Of a stretch of 64,000 bases of DNA, positions 38,007 to 45,742 are shown piece by piece (the stretch's first letter is position 1; each line of letters starts with the position of its first letter). The position numbers and the translations under genes were made by a program. The DNA is from Oligoflexus tunisiensis (GTDB lineage: Bacteria > Bdellovibrionota_B > Oligoflexia > Oligoflexales > Oligoflexaceae). The notes beneath the pieces are model-generated. The model ran no database searches. It was not told where the DNA came from and saw only the letters and a list, made by a program, of their open reading frames with translations. The stretch lies in NCBI RefSeq assembly GCF_001748245.1, contig NZ_BDFO01000001.1, forward strand, positions 2,812,471-2,876,470. The letters run 5' to 3'.

Positions 38007-38450
38007 ATGCGCCTTGTTGGAATAGCCCTGCTTCTTCTGCCCTGTTTTTTCCATCCTGATATGGCACTGGCCCAAAAGCCGGCCGAAAATCCTGAACGAC
38101 AGATTCAGGAGGTGTTGAAAACGGTTCAGCTCAACCCTGAGCAAAAGGCCAAGGTGCGGCAGATTCGTGAGTCAAGCCGCAACCGGGTGAAGGCTTTGCG
38201 GGAGGAACTGAATGAACAGCGTGCGGAGCTGAATGAGCAGCTCGATGCCAATGCTGAGGACGAAGCGGTTCGGCAGGCCTTTCAGAAATTCCAAAATACG
38301 AGAATGGCCCTGGAAAAAGCCCGTTTTGAACGCATGCTGGCGATCCGTGCGGTTCTCTCCGAACAGCAACGGGCCGCCTTTCAGAGTTTAAGACAAAGTC
38401 AGCGCGCTGCGGCCCGGGCGACACGACCCGCCGCCACCCGCCGTGAGTGA
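38007..38450 (+). CDS. Spy/CpxP-like periplasmic helical protein
   Basis: A 147-residue exported protein: signal peptide (about 1-22) and a highly charged helical region with two LTxxQ-like spots (LNPEQKAKVRQI and LSEQQRAAFQSL) and an acidic/basic coiled stretch between. This is the pattern of Spy/CpxP/heavy-metal-sensor proteins, which act as periplasmic chaperones or sensor subunits. The tail is Arg/Ala-rich. ATG 38007 has GAGAGGA 6 bases upstream. The ECF sigma gene begins at its stop, so it may serve as a sensory subunit of that sigma/anti-sigma pair. Confidence 0.8.
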   Translation: MRLVGIALLLLPCFFHPDMALAQKPAENPERQIQEVLKTVQLNPEQKAKVRQIRESSRNRVKALREELNEQRAELNEQLDANAEDEAVRQAFQKFQNTRMALEKARFERMLAIRAVLSEQQRAAFQSLRQSQRAAARATRPAATRRE

Positions 38451-38454
38451 GCCG

Positions 38455-38949
38455 ATGACGGACTTCGCTGAAGTTTATGCGAACTATGCCGGCCTCGTGC
38501 GTCGGGTTCTGAGCGGACTCCTGCCCGCAGCAGATGTGGACGATGGCGTGCAGGAAGTCTTTCTGAAGATTCATCGGCATCTCGATGGTTTTCGTGGTGA
38601 GTCTTCATTAAAATCATGGGTCTATCGGATCACCTTCAATACGGCCCAGGATATCCATCGGTCCCAGAGCTGGCAGCGGTTTCTGAAACCTGGGGCCACA
38701 GTTCAGGATCGGCGCGACTTCCGACCGAATGCGGAGGCGCGGCTTGGGGATCATCAGATTCTGCAGCAGGGTTTGCAAAAATTAAGTTTCAAGGAGCGGA
38801 GCGCTGTGGTTTTGTTTTATTGGGAGGAACAAAGTCTCGAGGATATCGCCCGACACTTGAAGATTCCCGAGGGCACGGTAAAATCTCGGCTTTGCATCGC
38901 CCGCAGGAAACTGCAGAGCTGGCTTGAAAAGGAAGGGGAGGTGCTGTGA
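38455..38949 (+). CDS. ECF-family RNA polymerase sigma factor
   Basis: A 164-residue sigma-70 of the ECF type: region 2 (VQEVFLKIHRHLDGFRGESSLKSWVYRITFNTAQD) and region 4 (LQKLSFKERSAVVLFYWEEQSLEDIARHLKIPEGTVKSRLCIARRKL). It directs polymerase to stress promoters. An ATG at 38455 and a GTG at 38443 overlapping the previous stop are both possible; neither has a strong Shine-Dalgarno, so translational coupling is likely. Followed by a coupled anti-sigma gene. Confidence 0.92.
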   Translation: MTDFAEVYANYAGLVRRVLSGLLPAADVDDGVQEVFLKIHRHLDGFRGESSLKSWVYRITFNTAQDIHRSQSWQRFLKPGATVQDRRDFRPNAEARLGDHQILQQGLQKLSFKERSAVVLFYWEEQSLEDIARHLKIPEGTVKSRLCIARRKLQSWLEKEGEVL

Positions 38950-39269
38950 ACGATCCCTTGCATGATTATCTGAAAAAGCATCAACCCCCGGTGCCGCCTG
39001 CGCCGGCTGATGAATGGCAGCGGATCCTGGCCCGCACCCGGAAGGATAGGAAAACGCGTGCGCATCGGGTCTGGCTCTATGCCTCGGCCATGACGCTATC
39101 CGCTGCGGCCCTCATGGCTTTTTTGAATTTCAGGCCTGCGCCGGAAATGGAAGTCTGGCTGGAGCCGGAGGATGTCTTTTATCAGGAACGAACGGAAATC
39201 CGGGAGCGTGGGGCCTATCATGACTGGCTATGGCTGGCGGAACAGGTGGCGCCGGAGTTGGGGGAATGA
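38946..39269 (+). CDS. Membrane-anchored anti-sigma-like protein
   Basis: A 107-residue protein whose GTG start overlaps the sigma stop (GTGA). A short cytosolic N-terminal part (YLKKHQPPVPPAPADEWQRIL) is followed by one membrane helix (about 45-62) and a small acidic periplasmic domain. Position and topology make it the likely anti-sigma factor, although no zinc-binding ZAS motif is visible. With the Spy-like protein it forms a three-gene envelope-stress unit. Confidence 0.75.
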   Translation: MNDPLHDYLKKHQPPVPPAPADEWQRILARTRKDRKTRAHRVWLYASAMTLSAAALMAFLNFRPAPEMEVWLEPEDVFYQERTEIRERGAYHDWLWLAEQVAPELGE

Positions 39270-39289
39270 GGGCCGCCGCGGCGACCCTC
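39268..39289. terminator. Palindromic hairpin between convergent genes
   Basis: Near-perfect 22-base palindrome (GAGGGcCGCCG / CGGCGaCCCTC) at the anti-sigma stop, facing the end of the DUF2799 gene. No T tract. Confidence 0.4.
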
Positions 39290-39303
39290 CGCTCCTCATA
39301 ACG

Positions 39304-40782
39304 TCATGAACGCAGACACTTCAGAACATCGGATCCCAATTGAAACGTCTTCCGGCACGATTGAATTCGTTCTGAAGGATCCCGGGGTTCCCTCGCGACA
39401 TGATTCCAGCATTCCTTCCGGTCGCTTCCTAATGGAAAAGCCTGATGACAGGCATCAATCGCTCGCGCCGGATTATAGCGCACTTCCTTCACCGTGCTGA
39501 TGCAGACCTGCACATCGGAGGCAAAACTTGCGGTCGTCTTGCAGCTTCGGATGACAGCGGTGGAATTGTAACTCCGCCCGGCCGCACTGATGATGCACTT
39601 CATGCGATCCGAGCTGAAAGTAAAAGCCTGACCGCAGGCTGCGATCACATCAGCCGCTCCATGTCGAATGTTTTGACTTGCCTTGATGCATTCCAGTTTT
39701 TCACTGCTGAAACTAAAGACGCGTCCGCAGGCATCCACCAGATCCTCATGCTTGTCATCATGATGCGGATGATGCGGACCATGACCCCGGCCGCGTTCAT
39801 AGCCGGCCTGATACCGCTCCCGCATATCATGGTAATAATCGGAAGGGCAGAGTTCGGGGAAACGCGGATCCGCCGGCAGGCCGCGCGTCGCATCCTGATA
39901 GCCGCGTTCGTGAAAATCCTCAAGAAGACAGAGTTCGCGTTTTTGTTCCAACCAGCCGCGATCGTAGCCCCTGAGCCAGGCGTGCGCCGCCTTCTCATCA
40001 CAGAACTCCGGCGACCCCGCGCGTCGTTGATTGGTTTTCAGTGCATCGGCCTTGCCTTGATCCAGACCATTCTCAAAGGTGCAAAGCTTTTGAACGACAG
40101 CCTTGCGCTCGCGATCAAAGAGGGCGTGATATTCTTCCAGAAGCTCTGGAAAACGCTGAGCGCAATTGCCAAACGTGGCGGGATCAAACGCGGGACGATC
40201 TGATGCCTGCGCCTCGCGCCGTATGCTTTCGAGATGCTGCGCGGGCTGGCAGTAGGCCCGCAGGCCTTGCAGATAAGCCTTCTGCCAGGCCTGTTTCAGT
40301 TTGCTCCTCTGCGCCTGCGGACAGCTGAGATACGCTGCGTCCACATCCAATTCCGGCTGGTTGCTTCGACCGGCTTGATCGCCTCGATTCTTCGCGGTAT
40401 CCACTTTGCAGAATTCCTCGAGTCCCAACCGATATCCACTCATGAATGATTTTTCCAGCTGGTCCTTATCCTGCGTGCAGAGCTGATAGCGCAGCGGCAG
40501 GCCTTGCAGATTCTCTCCCTGAAGTCCGGCATCTTTTCCGTCGTTACTGGCGTTCTGCACACTGCACAGGAGAGTGCGGCCGGCGTCATAGCCCTTTTGA
40601 TAACTTTGTCGCGCCGTTTCACGGTCCTCTCCCGTGCACACATTCCCGGGATCGAAATCGGAGGGCTTGCCATCCAACGCTGCCTGACGGCCGGTATCAA
40701 AGGCTCCTTCCATGGTGCACACGGCTGGGGTTACGCAGCCCTGGAGGGACAGTAGGAAGGCCAATAACACGAATGTCTTCAA
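39304..40782 (-). CDS. DUF2799-type lipoprotein with C-terminal five-fold Cys repeat
   Basis: A 492-residue lipoprotein starting at TTG 40782 (GAGGAGAG 3 bases upstream) with lipobox LQGC. The first part has repeats of a DUF2799 pattern: a cysteine, then G-(A/R)xxG and YxxGYxxG segments (SYQKGYDAGRTLLC, SFMSGYRLGLEEFC, AYLQGLRAYC, AWLRGYDRGWLEQ, RYQAGYERGRG). The last 140 residues are five copies of a roughly 28-residue unit, (V/I)xxC-x3-F-x-(F/L)-x-SD-x3-C(I/L). Cysteines are regularly paired, so a disulfide-stapled exported repeat protein is likely. Function unknown. Confidence 0.85.
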   Translation of the reverse strand: MKTFVLLAFLLSLQGCVTPAVCTMEGAFDTGRQAALDGKPSDFDPGNVCTGEDRETARQSYQKGYDAGRTLLCSVQNASNDGKDAGLQGENLQGLPLRYQLCTQDKDQLEKSFMSGYRLGLEEFCKVDTAKNRGDQAGRSNQPELDVDAAYLSCPQAQRSKLKQAWQKAYLQGLRAYCQPAQHLESIRREAQASDRPAFDPATFGNCAQRFPELLEEYHALFDRERKAVVQKLCTFENGLDQGKADALKTNQRRAGSPEFCDEKAAHAWLRGYDRGWLEQKRELCLLEDFHERGYQDATRGLPADPRFPELCPSDYYHDMRERYQAGYERGRGHGPHHPHHDDKHEDLVDACGRVFSFSSEKLECIKASQNIRHGAADVIAACGQAFTFSSDRMKCIISAAGRSYNSTAVIRSCKTTASFASDVQVCISTVKEVRYNPARAIDACHQAFPLGSDRKECWNHVAREPRDPSERIQSCRKTFQLGSDVLKCLRS

Positions 40783-40908
40783 AGTTCTCTCCTCGCCATG
40801 ACAGACAGATCCCTGCTCCTGTAGGAACGACAGGAAAGAGACCGGGCATATTGCAAAATTTTTTCGTACTTTTATTGATACCACGGATGGCGGGAGTGTG
40901 GGGCACGA

Positions 40909-40951
40909 TAAAAAAAGACCTGTGACTCCCCGGAGCAGGGAGGACAGGTCT
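40909..40951 (-). terminator. Terminator of the exported protein at 41 kb
   Basis: Stem AGACCTGT/ACAGGTCT (40916-40951) followed, in the minus direction, by a run of T. It lies 20 bases past the stop. Confidence 0.85.
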
Positions 40952-40970
40952 CAGCTTTATGGACAAAAAC

Positions 40971-41483
40971 TCAGTTAATCGGATTCAGCTCAAACTTCAT
41001 GACCGGCGCTTCGGCGGCGCCTTTCAGAGTGAGATTTCCGCTAAACTTCGTAATCTCGTTCGCCCTGTAAGTGACAGGACCCGACAGAAGCAGAAGGTTG
41101 CTGCCATTGGTTGCCACAACGGTGCGTTGGACGGATCCTGAAGGTGACGTCGAAATCGCACCTTTTGGAATACAGACGCCAGCCACGTTGAATTCCACAT
41201 TGCCATGCAAGACGGAACCGCCGACATCGTGAAAGGTCGCGTTGAGTTCACAAGGATTGCCAAATCCTGAAATATCAGCTGCGGTCTCTGTGCCGTCGAC
41301 TCTCATTTCCAGACGGACATTACCCGCTTCCGAAAGAACTTGATTCATTTTCGCAATGCCAATCAGTTCAATGGGACGGTCTTTGATTCCAGGCAGAGGC
41401 AAGGTCCCATCGGCATGCACAGTGAAACTAAGCGCCAAACTGCTGAGCAGCGCCAGCTTCCTCAGGTGATTCATGTACTTCAT
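40971..41483 (-). CDS. Exported protein of unknown function
   Basis: A 170-residue protein with a clear Sec signal (MKYMNHLRKLALLSSLALSF, cleavage near VHADG). The mature part is predicted beta-rich, with two cysteines (NPCELN and GVCIPK) that could form a disulfide. No family recognised. GGAGG stands 7 bases before ATG 41483. Its start lies inside the 3' end of the regulator gene upstream (56-base overlap), so the two are cotranscribed, and it ends with a strong terminator. Confidence 0.8.
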   Translation of the reverse strand: MKYMNHLRKLALLSSLALSFTVHADGTLPLPGIKDRPIELIGIAKMNQVLSEAGNVRLEMRVDGTETAADISGFGNPCELNATFHDVGGSVLHGNVEFNVAGVCIPKGAISTSPSGSVQRTVVATNGSNLLLLSGPVTYRANEITKFSGNLTLKGAAEAPVMKFELNPIN

Positions 41484-42564
41484 AATTGGGCCTCCGTTCG
41501 ATATCTTGGTCGATCTTGTGTTGAGACTGGTCTCGTCCAGCCAGTTTATAACCTTGTCTGCCTGAAAGCAAACAGAGAGGTTGATTCTCATAGGGTTCAA
41601 TCAAAGCACGAATACGTCGTGCAAGGTCAAAAATACGTGGGTCATGGGTTCTGGGCTTATACTCTTCCTCGGGCCAGAGTCGTGCGGCTATGTCGGCCTT
41701 GCTAACAAAGCTGCCGCGGCTAAAGAGCAGCTCCAGGAAGTCATAGATCAGCGGCTTATCATGCAGCGCAACCCACTTCCCTTGAACACAGATGCGACGT
41801 AAGTCAGGATCCATTTGCAGAGAACAACTCAAGGAGTAGTCGAGGTCCTTGAATTTCTCGTTCACCAAATAGGTAAGGTACGTGCATTCCTCGGGATCCA
41901 GATAGCAATCGAGCAAATCCAGACTGACTTCAAGCGCATCGTACTTCGCCAAATCCTTGTACATGCAGGCCATACCATAGAGGCTCTTAATAATGAAGTA
42001 GTTCCATTGCCGACTGGTTGATTCCTTGATCACAGCCTGGAAGAACTTCTTCGCCAGAGAGGTATCCTGCTGAAAGATATACGCGACGTTGGCCCGCAAG
42101 AGATAAAGGCTGAGACGCTGGTCGACGCTGACCAGATCCTCCAGCTCCTCCATCTCGCGCACGAGGCGCCCGATGTCCTGGGTTTTCTTCAGGGAATAAT
42201 AAACGTTCGCAAGGCCAAGCAATGCTTTGAAGTAATCTTTCACCGTCTCGCTGCGATCCGCCAGAAGCCGGAACAGCCTTTCGGCCATTTCATATTCCTG
42301 ATCCACATAGGCAAGGCGTGCCGTCGTGTAAAGATAGGAGTCCGATTGCTTTTGATGATATTGCGTCAGCTCGCGAAGCAAGGCCCGCGATTCAGCCACC
42401 TTATGCATTTCCCAAAGCGCCTGGGACTTATACAACTGGAGCGTGAAGAAGTCGTCGACCGAGGGGTTATTCTGGCAGTGCAGATCCACTGATTGGCTAA
42501 CGCGCTTGAATTGGCATTGATAATAGAGATCCTTGATTTCGGCGATGCTAGCATTCCAGTCCAT
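41428..42564 (-). CDS. TPR-containing regulator with winged-helix C-terminus
   Basis: A 378-residue cytosolic protein. Residues 1 to about 270 are helical repeats (for example YTTARLAYVDQEYEMAERLFRLLAD, GLANVYYSLKKTQDIGRLV), a tetratricopeptide-like solenoid. Residues about 280-355 look like an OmpR/PhoB-type winged helix (LIYDFLELLFSRGSFVSKADIAARLW, IFDLARRIRALIE, LSGRQGYKLA). The arrangement resembles SARP/CadC-like transcription factors with a protein-binding N-terminus. ATG 42564 is preferred over 42621. Its stop falls inside the exported-protein gene. Confidence 0.75.
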   Translation of the reverse strand: MDWNASIAEIKDLYYQCQFKRVSQSVDLHCQNNPSVDDFFTLQLYKSQALWEMHKVAESRALLRELTQYHQKQSDSYLYTTARLAYVDQEYEMAERLFRLLADRSETVKDYFKALLGLANVYYSLKKTQDIGRLVREMEELEDLVSVDQRLSLYLLRANVAYIFQQDTSLAKKFFQAVIKESTSRQWNYFIIKSLYGMACMYKDLAKYDALEVSLDLLDCYLDPEECTYLTYLVNEKFKDLDYSLSCSLQMDPDLRRICVQGKWVALHDKPLIYDFLELLFSRGSFVSKADIAARLWPEEEYKPRTHDPRIFDLARRIRALIEPYENQPLCLLSGRQGYKLAGRDQSQHKIDQDIERRPNYEVHESPEEAGAAQQFGA

Positions 42565-42797
42565 GGCTACGTCATCCTCAAGTGCTCGTGGTGGCTTCTT
42601 ATGTAAATAAGCACAGAGCATGCCAGTCTGTGAAAGCCTTGAGAATCACCGGAAAGGCCTGATTCATACGGATTGTGTCCGGTCCGAAGCTTGACCTGCA
42701 TGAGTGACAGGTTTAATTTTGATACCAAGCAGCTCAGTTTTACTGGTATGGGCCAAGCCATTTAGGTATCATAATCGGTAGACCATACGAGGAAAAC

Positions 42798-43526
42798 ATG
42801 ACGACCAAAGGGAAATCGGACAAAGACAAGCGCGGCGTCCTCGTCTGTATTTCTGGCAAAAGTCAAAATGAGCTGGTTAAACTCCGCCGGGATAATACGA
42901 TTTTCGGGCGTGAAAAGGCCGATATCATTGTCTCCGATGCCGAAGTTTCCGCCACCCACTGCCAAATCCAGTGCATTGAAGATTCCTACCACATTTTCGA
43001 TATGAACAGCAGCAATGGGACCTTTGTCAATGGGCAACGCATCGTCAAAGCCAAGCTGAAGGAAGGCGATGTCATTGAAATTGGCAAAACCGTCTTTCGT
43101 TTTGCGCTGGAGGATGAAAAGAACGTTCGGCATATTCCCACACTCTTCAGCTCCACCAAAAAACAGGATCGCAGCAACAGCCTGGTCGATACGCTGATTG
43201 AGAAGGAACTCAAGCAGGCCCACAAGGTCCACCTGGAGATTATTGTGCAGTACGGCAACGGCAGCCGCGAGACGATCCACCTGCATCAGAAGGTGGCCTA
43301 TATCGGACGGGCTTCCAGTTTTGGGCATTTTGATCAGGATTCCGAGATTTCCCGGAAGCATCTGATGATTAAGCTGAACGATACCGGCGAAGTCTTCGTC
43401 GAGGACCAGGGTTCCACCAACGGCGCCTTCCTTAACGGCCAACGCATGACCGGCATGCACCGGGTTCAGCCCACCGATGAAGTGCGGGTGGGACGCTGCA
43501 TTCTGCGTATTATTGCCAAGAGCTAG
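42798..43526 (+). CDS. Protein with two FHA domains
   Basis: A 242-residue cytosolic protein of two forkhead-associated domains joined by a charged linker. Both carry the phosphothreonine-binding signature: GRE-x-SATH-x-SSNGTFVNG (about 36-78) and GRAS-x-SRKH-x-STNGAFLNG (about 170-220). FHA pairs read Ser/Thr-kinase signalling; no such kinase is adjacent. GAGGAAAAC precedes the ATG. Its stop overlaps that of the convergent histidine kinase by 4 bases. Confidence 0.92.
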   Translation: MTTKGKSDKDKRGVLVCISGKSQNELVKLRRDNTIFGREKADIIVSDAEVSATHCQIQCIEDSYHIFDMNSSNGTFVNGQRIVKAKLKEGDVIEIGKTVFRFALEDEKNVRHIPTLFSSTKKQDRSNSLVDTLIEKELKQAHKVHLEIIVQYGNGSRETIHLHQKVAYIGRASSFGHFDQDSEISRKHLMIKLNDTGEVFVEDQGSTNGAFLNGQRMTGMHRVQPTDEVRVGRCILRIIAKS

Positions 43527-45481
43527 ACCGAAGGCAGTGCCACATCATTGGCGGCGACGCGCAGCCGAATTTCAATGGTGGTGCCGTGCTGGATGTTGCC
43601 GGTCTGCTGCTCCACCGATTCAATATGAATACTGCCGCCAAACATTTCCAAAAAGGTTTTGACCAGGGGCATCCCAAAGCCGGTGCCGGTTTCGTTATTG
43701 GTTCCGCGCCTTGAAGTATTGGCCTTGGGATCGAAGAGCAGATGCAGGATATCCCGTGGGATGCCGATGCCCGTATCCCGTATGGTGATCACTGCGTACT
43801 CACCCAAACGCTCCGCCTCCAGAGTCACCGCTCCGCCTTCTGCCGTAAATTTAATCGCATTGGACACGAGGTTGTTGAAAATCTCGTGCGTGAGCGAGGT
43901 GCTATCGGCCAGAACCAGGATGTCATTACTCTCCTGAATAAAACGCCAGGAGAGTTTCACACCTTTTTCAATGGCCTTGGTCTGAAAGAAAAAGTCGATG
44001 TCTTCAAACACCTTGCGGAGCGAGCAGGGGCGCAGTTCAAACTCGAGTTTGCCGGAACGGAAGGCTTCATAACGGCGAACCTGGTTGATGATGCCCTCAA
44101 TGGAATCCGCCGCACGCTTGATGCGTTCCCATTGTTTCTGTTCATCCGGTTTCAACTGACTCCGCCGTGAGGCGAGGAAAAAGACGGTTTTGATGATCGA
44201 GATGGGATTGCTGATGTCGTGGCACACCATGCGCAGAAGATGCTGCAAATTGTCCCGTTCCCGGGCTTTCATTTCCGCTTCAATCTTGCGTTGCTGGATC
44301 TCCTTGATCCGCAGCGCGAGGGCGATGGACATCAGCACCATCTCCAGCATATTGCCGAGCAAGGGGGAAACCGCCACCCAGGTGGTTTTGCTGATGATCC
44401 CCACGTTACCGAGCACCCAGATCGCAACGCTGCTGGCCAGGGAACCCCAGCCGAACAGGAACACGACGGCCGTCCGATCCCCGTGGCGAATCGCGGTGAC
44501 GGCGCCGAGGAACACGAAAAAGAGCGAGCAGACATCGAAGAAACTCACAAAGCGTGAAAAGGGGAAACCCCAGGGCGTTATCAGCAAAAGCGCGAGGCCG
44601 ACGGCGAGGGTGATCACGAACTGCATCACCTTGTCGAGGCGCGGGGCGATCCGCGCGAGGTTCAGGAAACTTCGCGTGTAAAGCATGGCAGAGATGGCCG
44701 GCAGACAGATGACGAAATGGGAATCGCGGGTGGATTCGAGCGGCCAGGGCAGGCCCCAGATTTCAGCGTAACCGCCCTGCAGGATCGCATTGAGGAGCAT
44801 GGACGCCGAAAAGAAGACGTACATCAGGTAATCTTTGTAACGGATAAATATGAAGAGGCAGAGGTTATAAACGAGCAGCGCGAAGAGGCAGCCATAGTAG
44901 GCATAAAAAATCGAACTTTCCAGCGTGGACTGATCCAGATGATGCTGATCATCGAGCAGAAGAAAGTTGAAGGCGAGTTGCAGGTCGCTTCTGATTTTGA
45001 AGTAAAACGTCAGATCCTGCTGCTGGGGCAGATCAAAGCGGCCAAAAGGCATGCGGGTATAGGGATCGCGCGGCTGATGCAGCGTGCCTATATTTTTAGC
45101 TGCGATCATTTGCTCGCCTTGCCAGACATAAACCTCGAAGAGATAAAAATCAGGTCGCAGGGAGCCAAGGATCCACTGCACGCGCGGGCTTTCATTCCGC
45201 AGGGAGAGCCTGAACCATATGGTGCTGCGGGTGAAGCCAAAACCGCTTTTGTGAAGATCCTGCACCGGCGTGAAGGAACCGGCCTGATCGATCTTCCGGA
45301 TGTCCTCGATGGAAAGACGGCTCTCCTGATCCTCGAATGCGCTCAGATAAGGCACCAGATCATAACGTCCCTTGTCCCCGGACAGCACAAGGGTCGCGGC
45401 CGCCAGAGGTTGCATCCAACCCAGCAGCAGCCCGAAAAGAATCCCCATGTTCAGGACAGAGAGCATAAAAAATAATCCCAT
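43523..45481 (-). CDS. 7TM-DISM sensor histidine kinase
   Basis: A 652-residue kinase: signal/first helix, a 7TMR-DISM extracellular domain (about 30-185), seven membrane helices (about 185-395), a short coiled linker, then HisKA (H-box MVCHDISNPI) and the ATPase domain (NNLVSNAIKFT, DTGIGIP, GTGFGMPL). The extracellular domain may bind carbohydrates or related ligands. ATG 45481 has no clear Shine-Dalgarno; ATGs 5 and 11 codons later are alternatives. No response regulator is adjacent. Confidence 0.92.
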   Translation of the reverse strand: MGLFFMLSVLNMGILFGLLLGWMQPLAAATLVLSGDKGRYDLVPYLSAFEDQESRLSIEDIRKIDQAGSFTPVQDLHKSGFGFTRSTIWFRLSLRNESPRVQWILGSLRPDFYLFEVYVWQGEQMIAAKNIGTLHQPRDPYTRMPFGRFDLPQQQDLTFYFKIRSDLQLAFNFLLLDDQHHLDQSTLESSIFYAYYGCLFALLVYNLCLFIFIRYKDYLMYVFFSASMLLNAILQGGYAEIWGLPWPLESTRDSHFVICLPAISAMLYTRSFLNLARIAPRLDKVMQFVITLAVGLALLLITPWGFPFSRFVSFFDVCSLFFVFLGAVTAIRHGDRTAVVFLFGWGSLASSVAIWVLGNVGIISKTTWVAVSPLLGNMLEMVLMSIALALRIKEIQQRKIEAEMKARERDNLQHLLRMVCHDISNPISIIKTVFFLASRRSQLKPDEQKQWERIKRAADSIEGIINQVRRYEAFRSGKLEFELRPCSLRKVFEDIDFFFQTKAIEKGVKLSWRFIQESNDILVLADSTSLTHEIFNNLVSNAIKFTAEGGAVTLEAERLGEYAVITIRDTGIGIPRDILHLLFDPKANTSRRGTNNETGTGFGMPLVKTFLEMFGGSIHIESVEQQTGNIQHGTTIEIRLRVAANDVALPSV

Positions 45482-45742
45482 TAATTCTGATGAGTTCTCG
45501 GCTCTTTTGAGTGGGAAGTTGAGGGGCGGGAGGTCCGGAGGTTAAAGGGGTGCGGACAATGCTTCTTCGCGGCTGATAAATGACTTCGTTTTCGTCGCTT
45601 TTTTGCAGCTCCACCAAGTTTATATACGCGTGAATTTATGTACATGAACGCGCAGAGTGCCAAGGGTTCTGACGCTTTTCGAAGGAATTGTTTATAATAA
45701 ATTTCACAGATTAACGTTACGGACTTGAATGAAGGAATGCCC

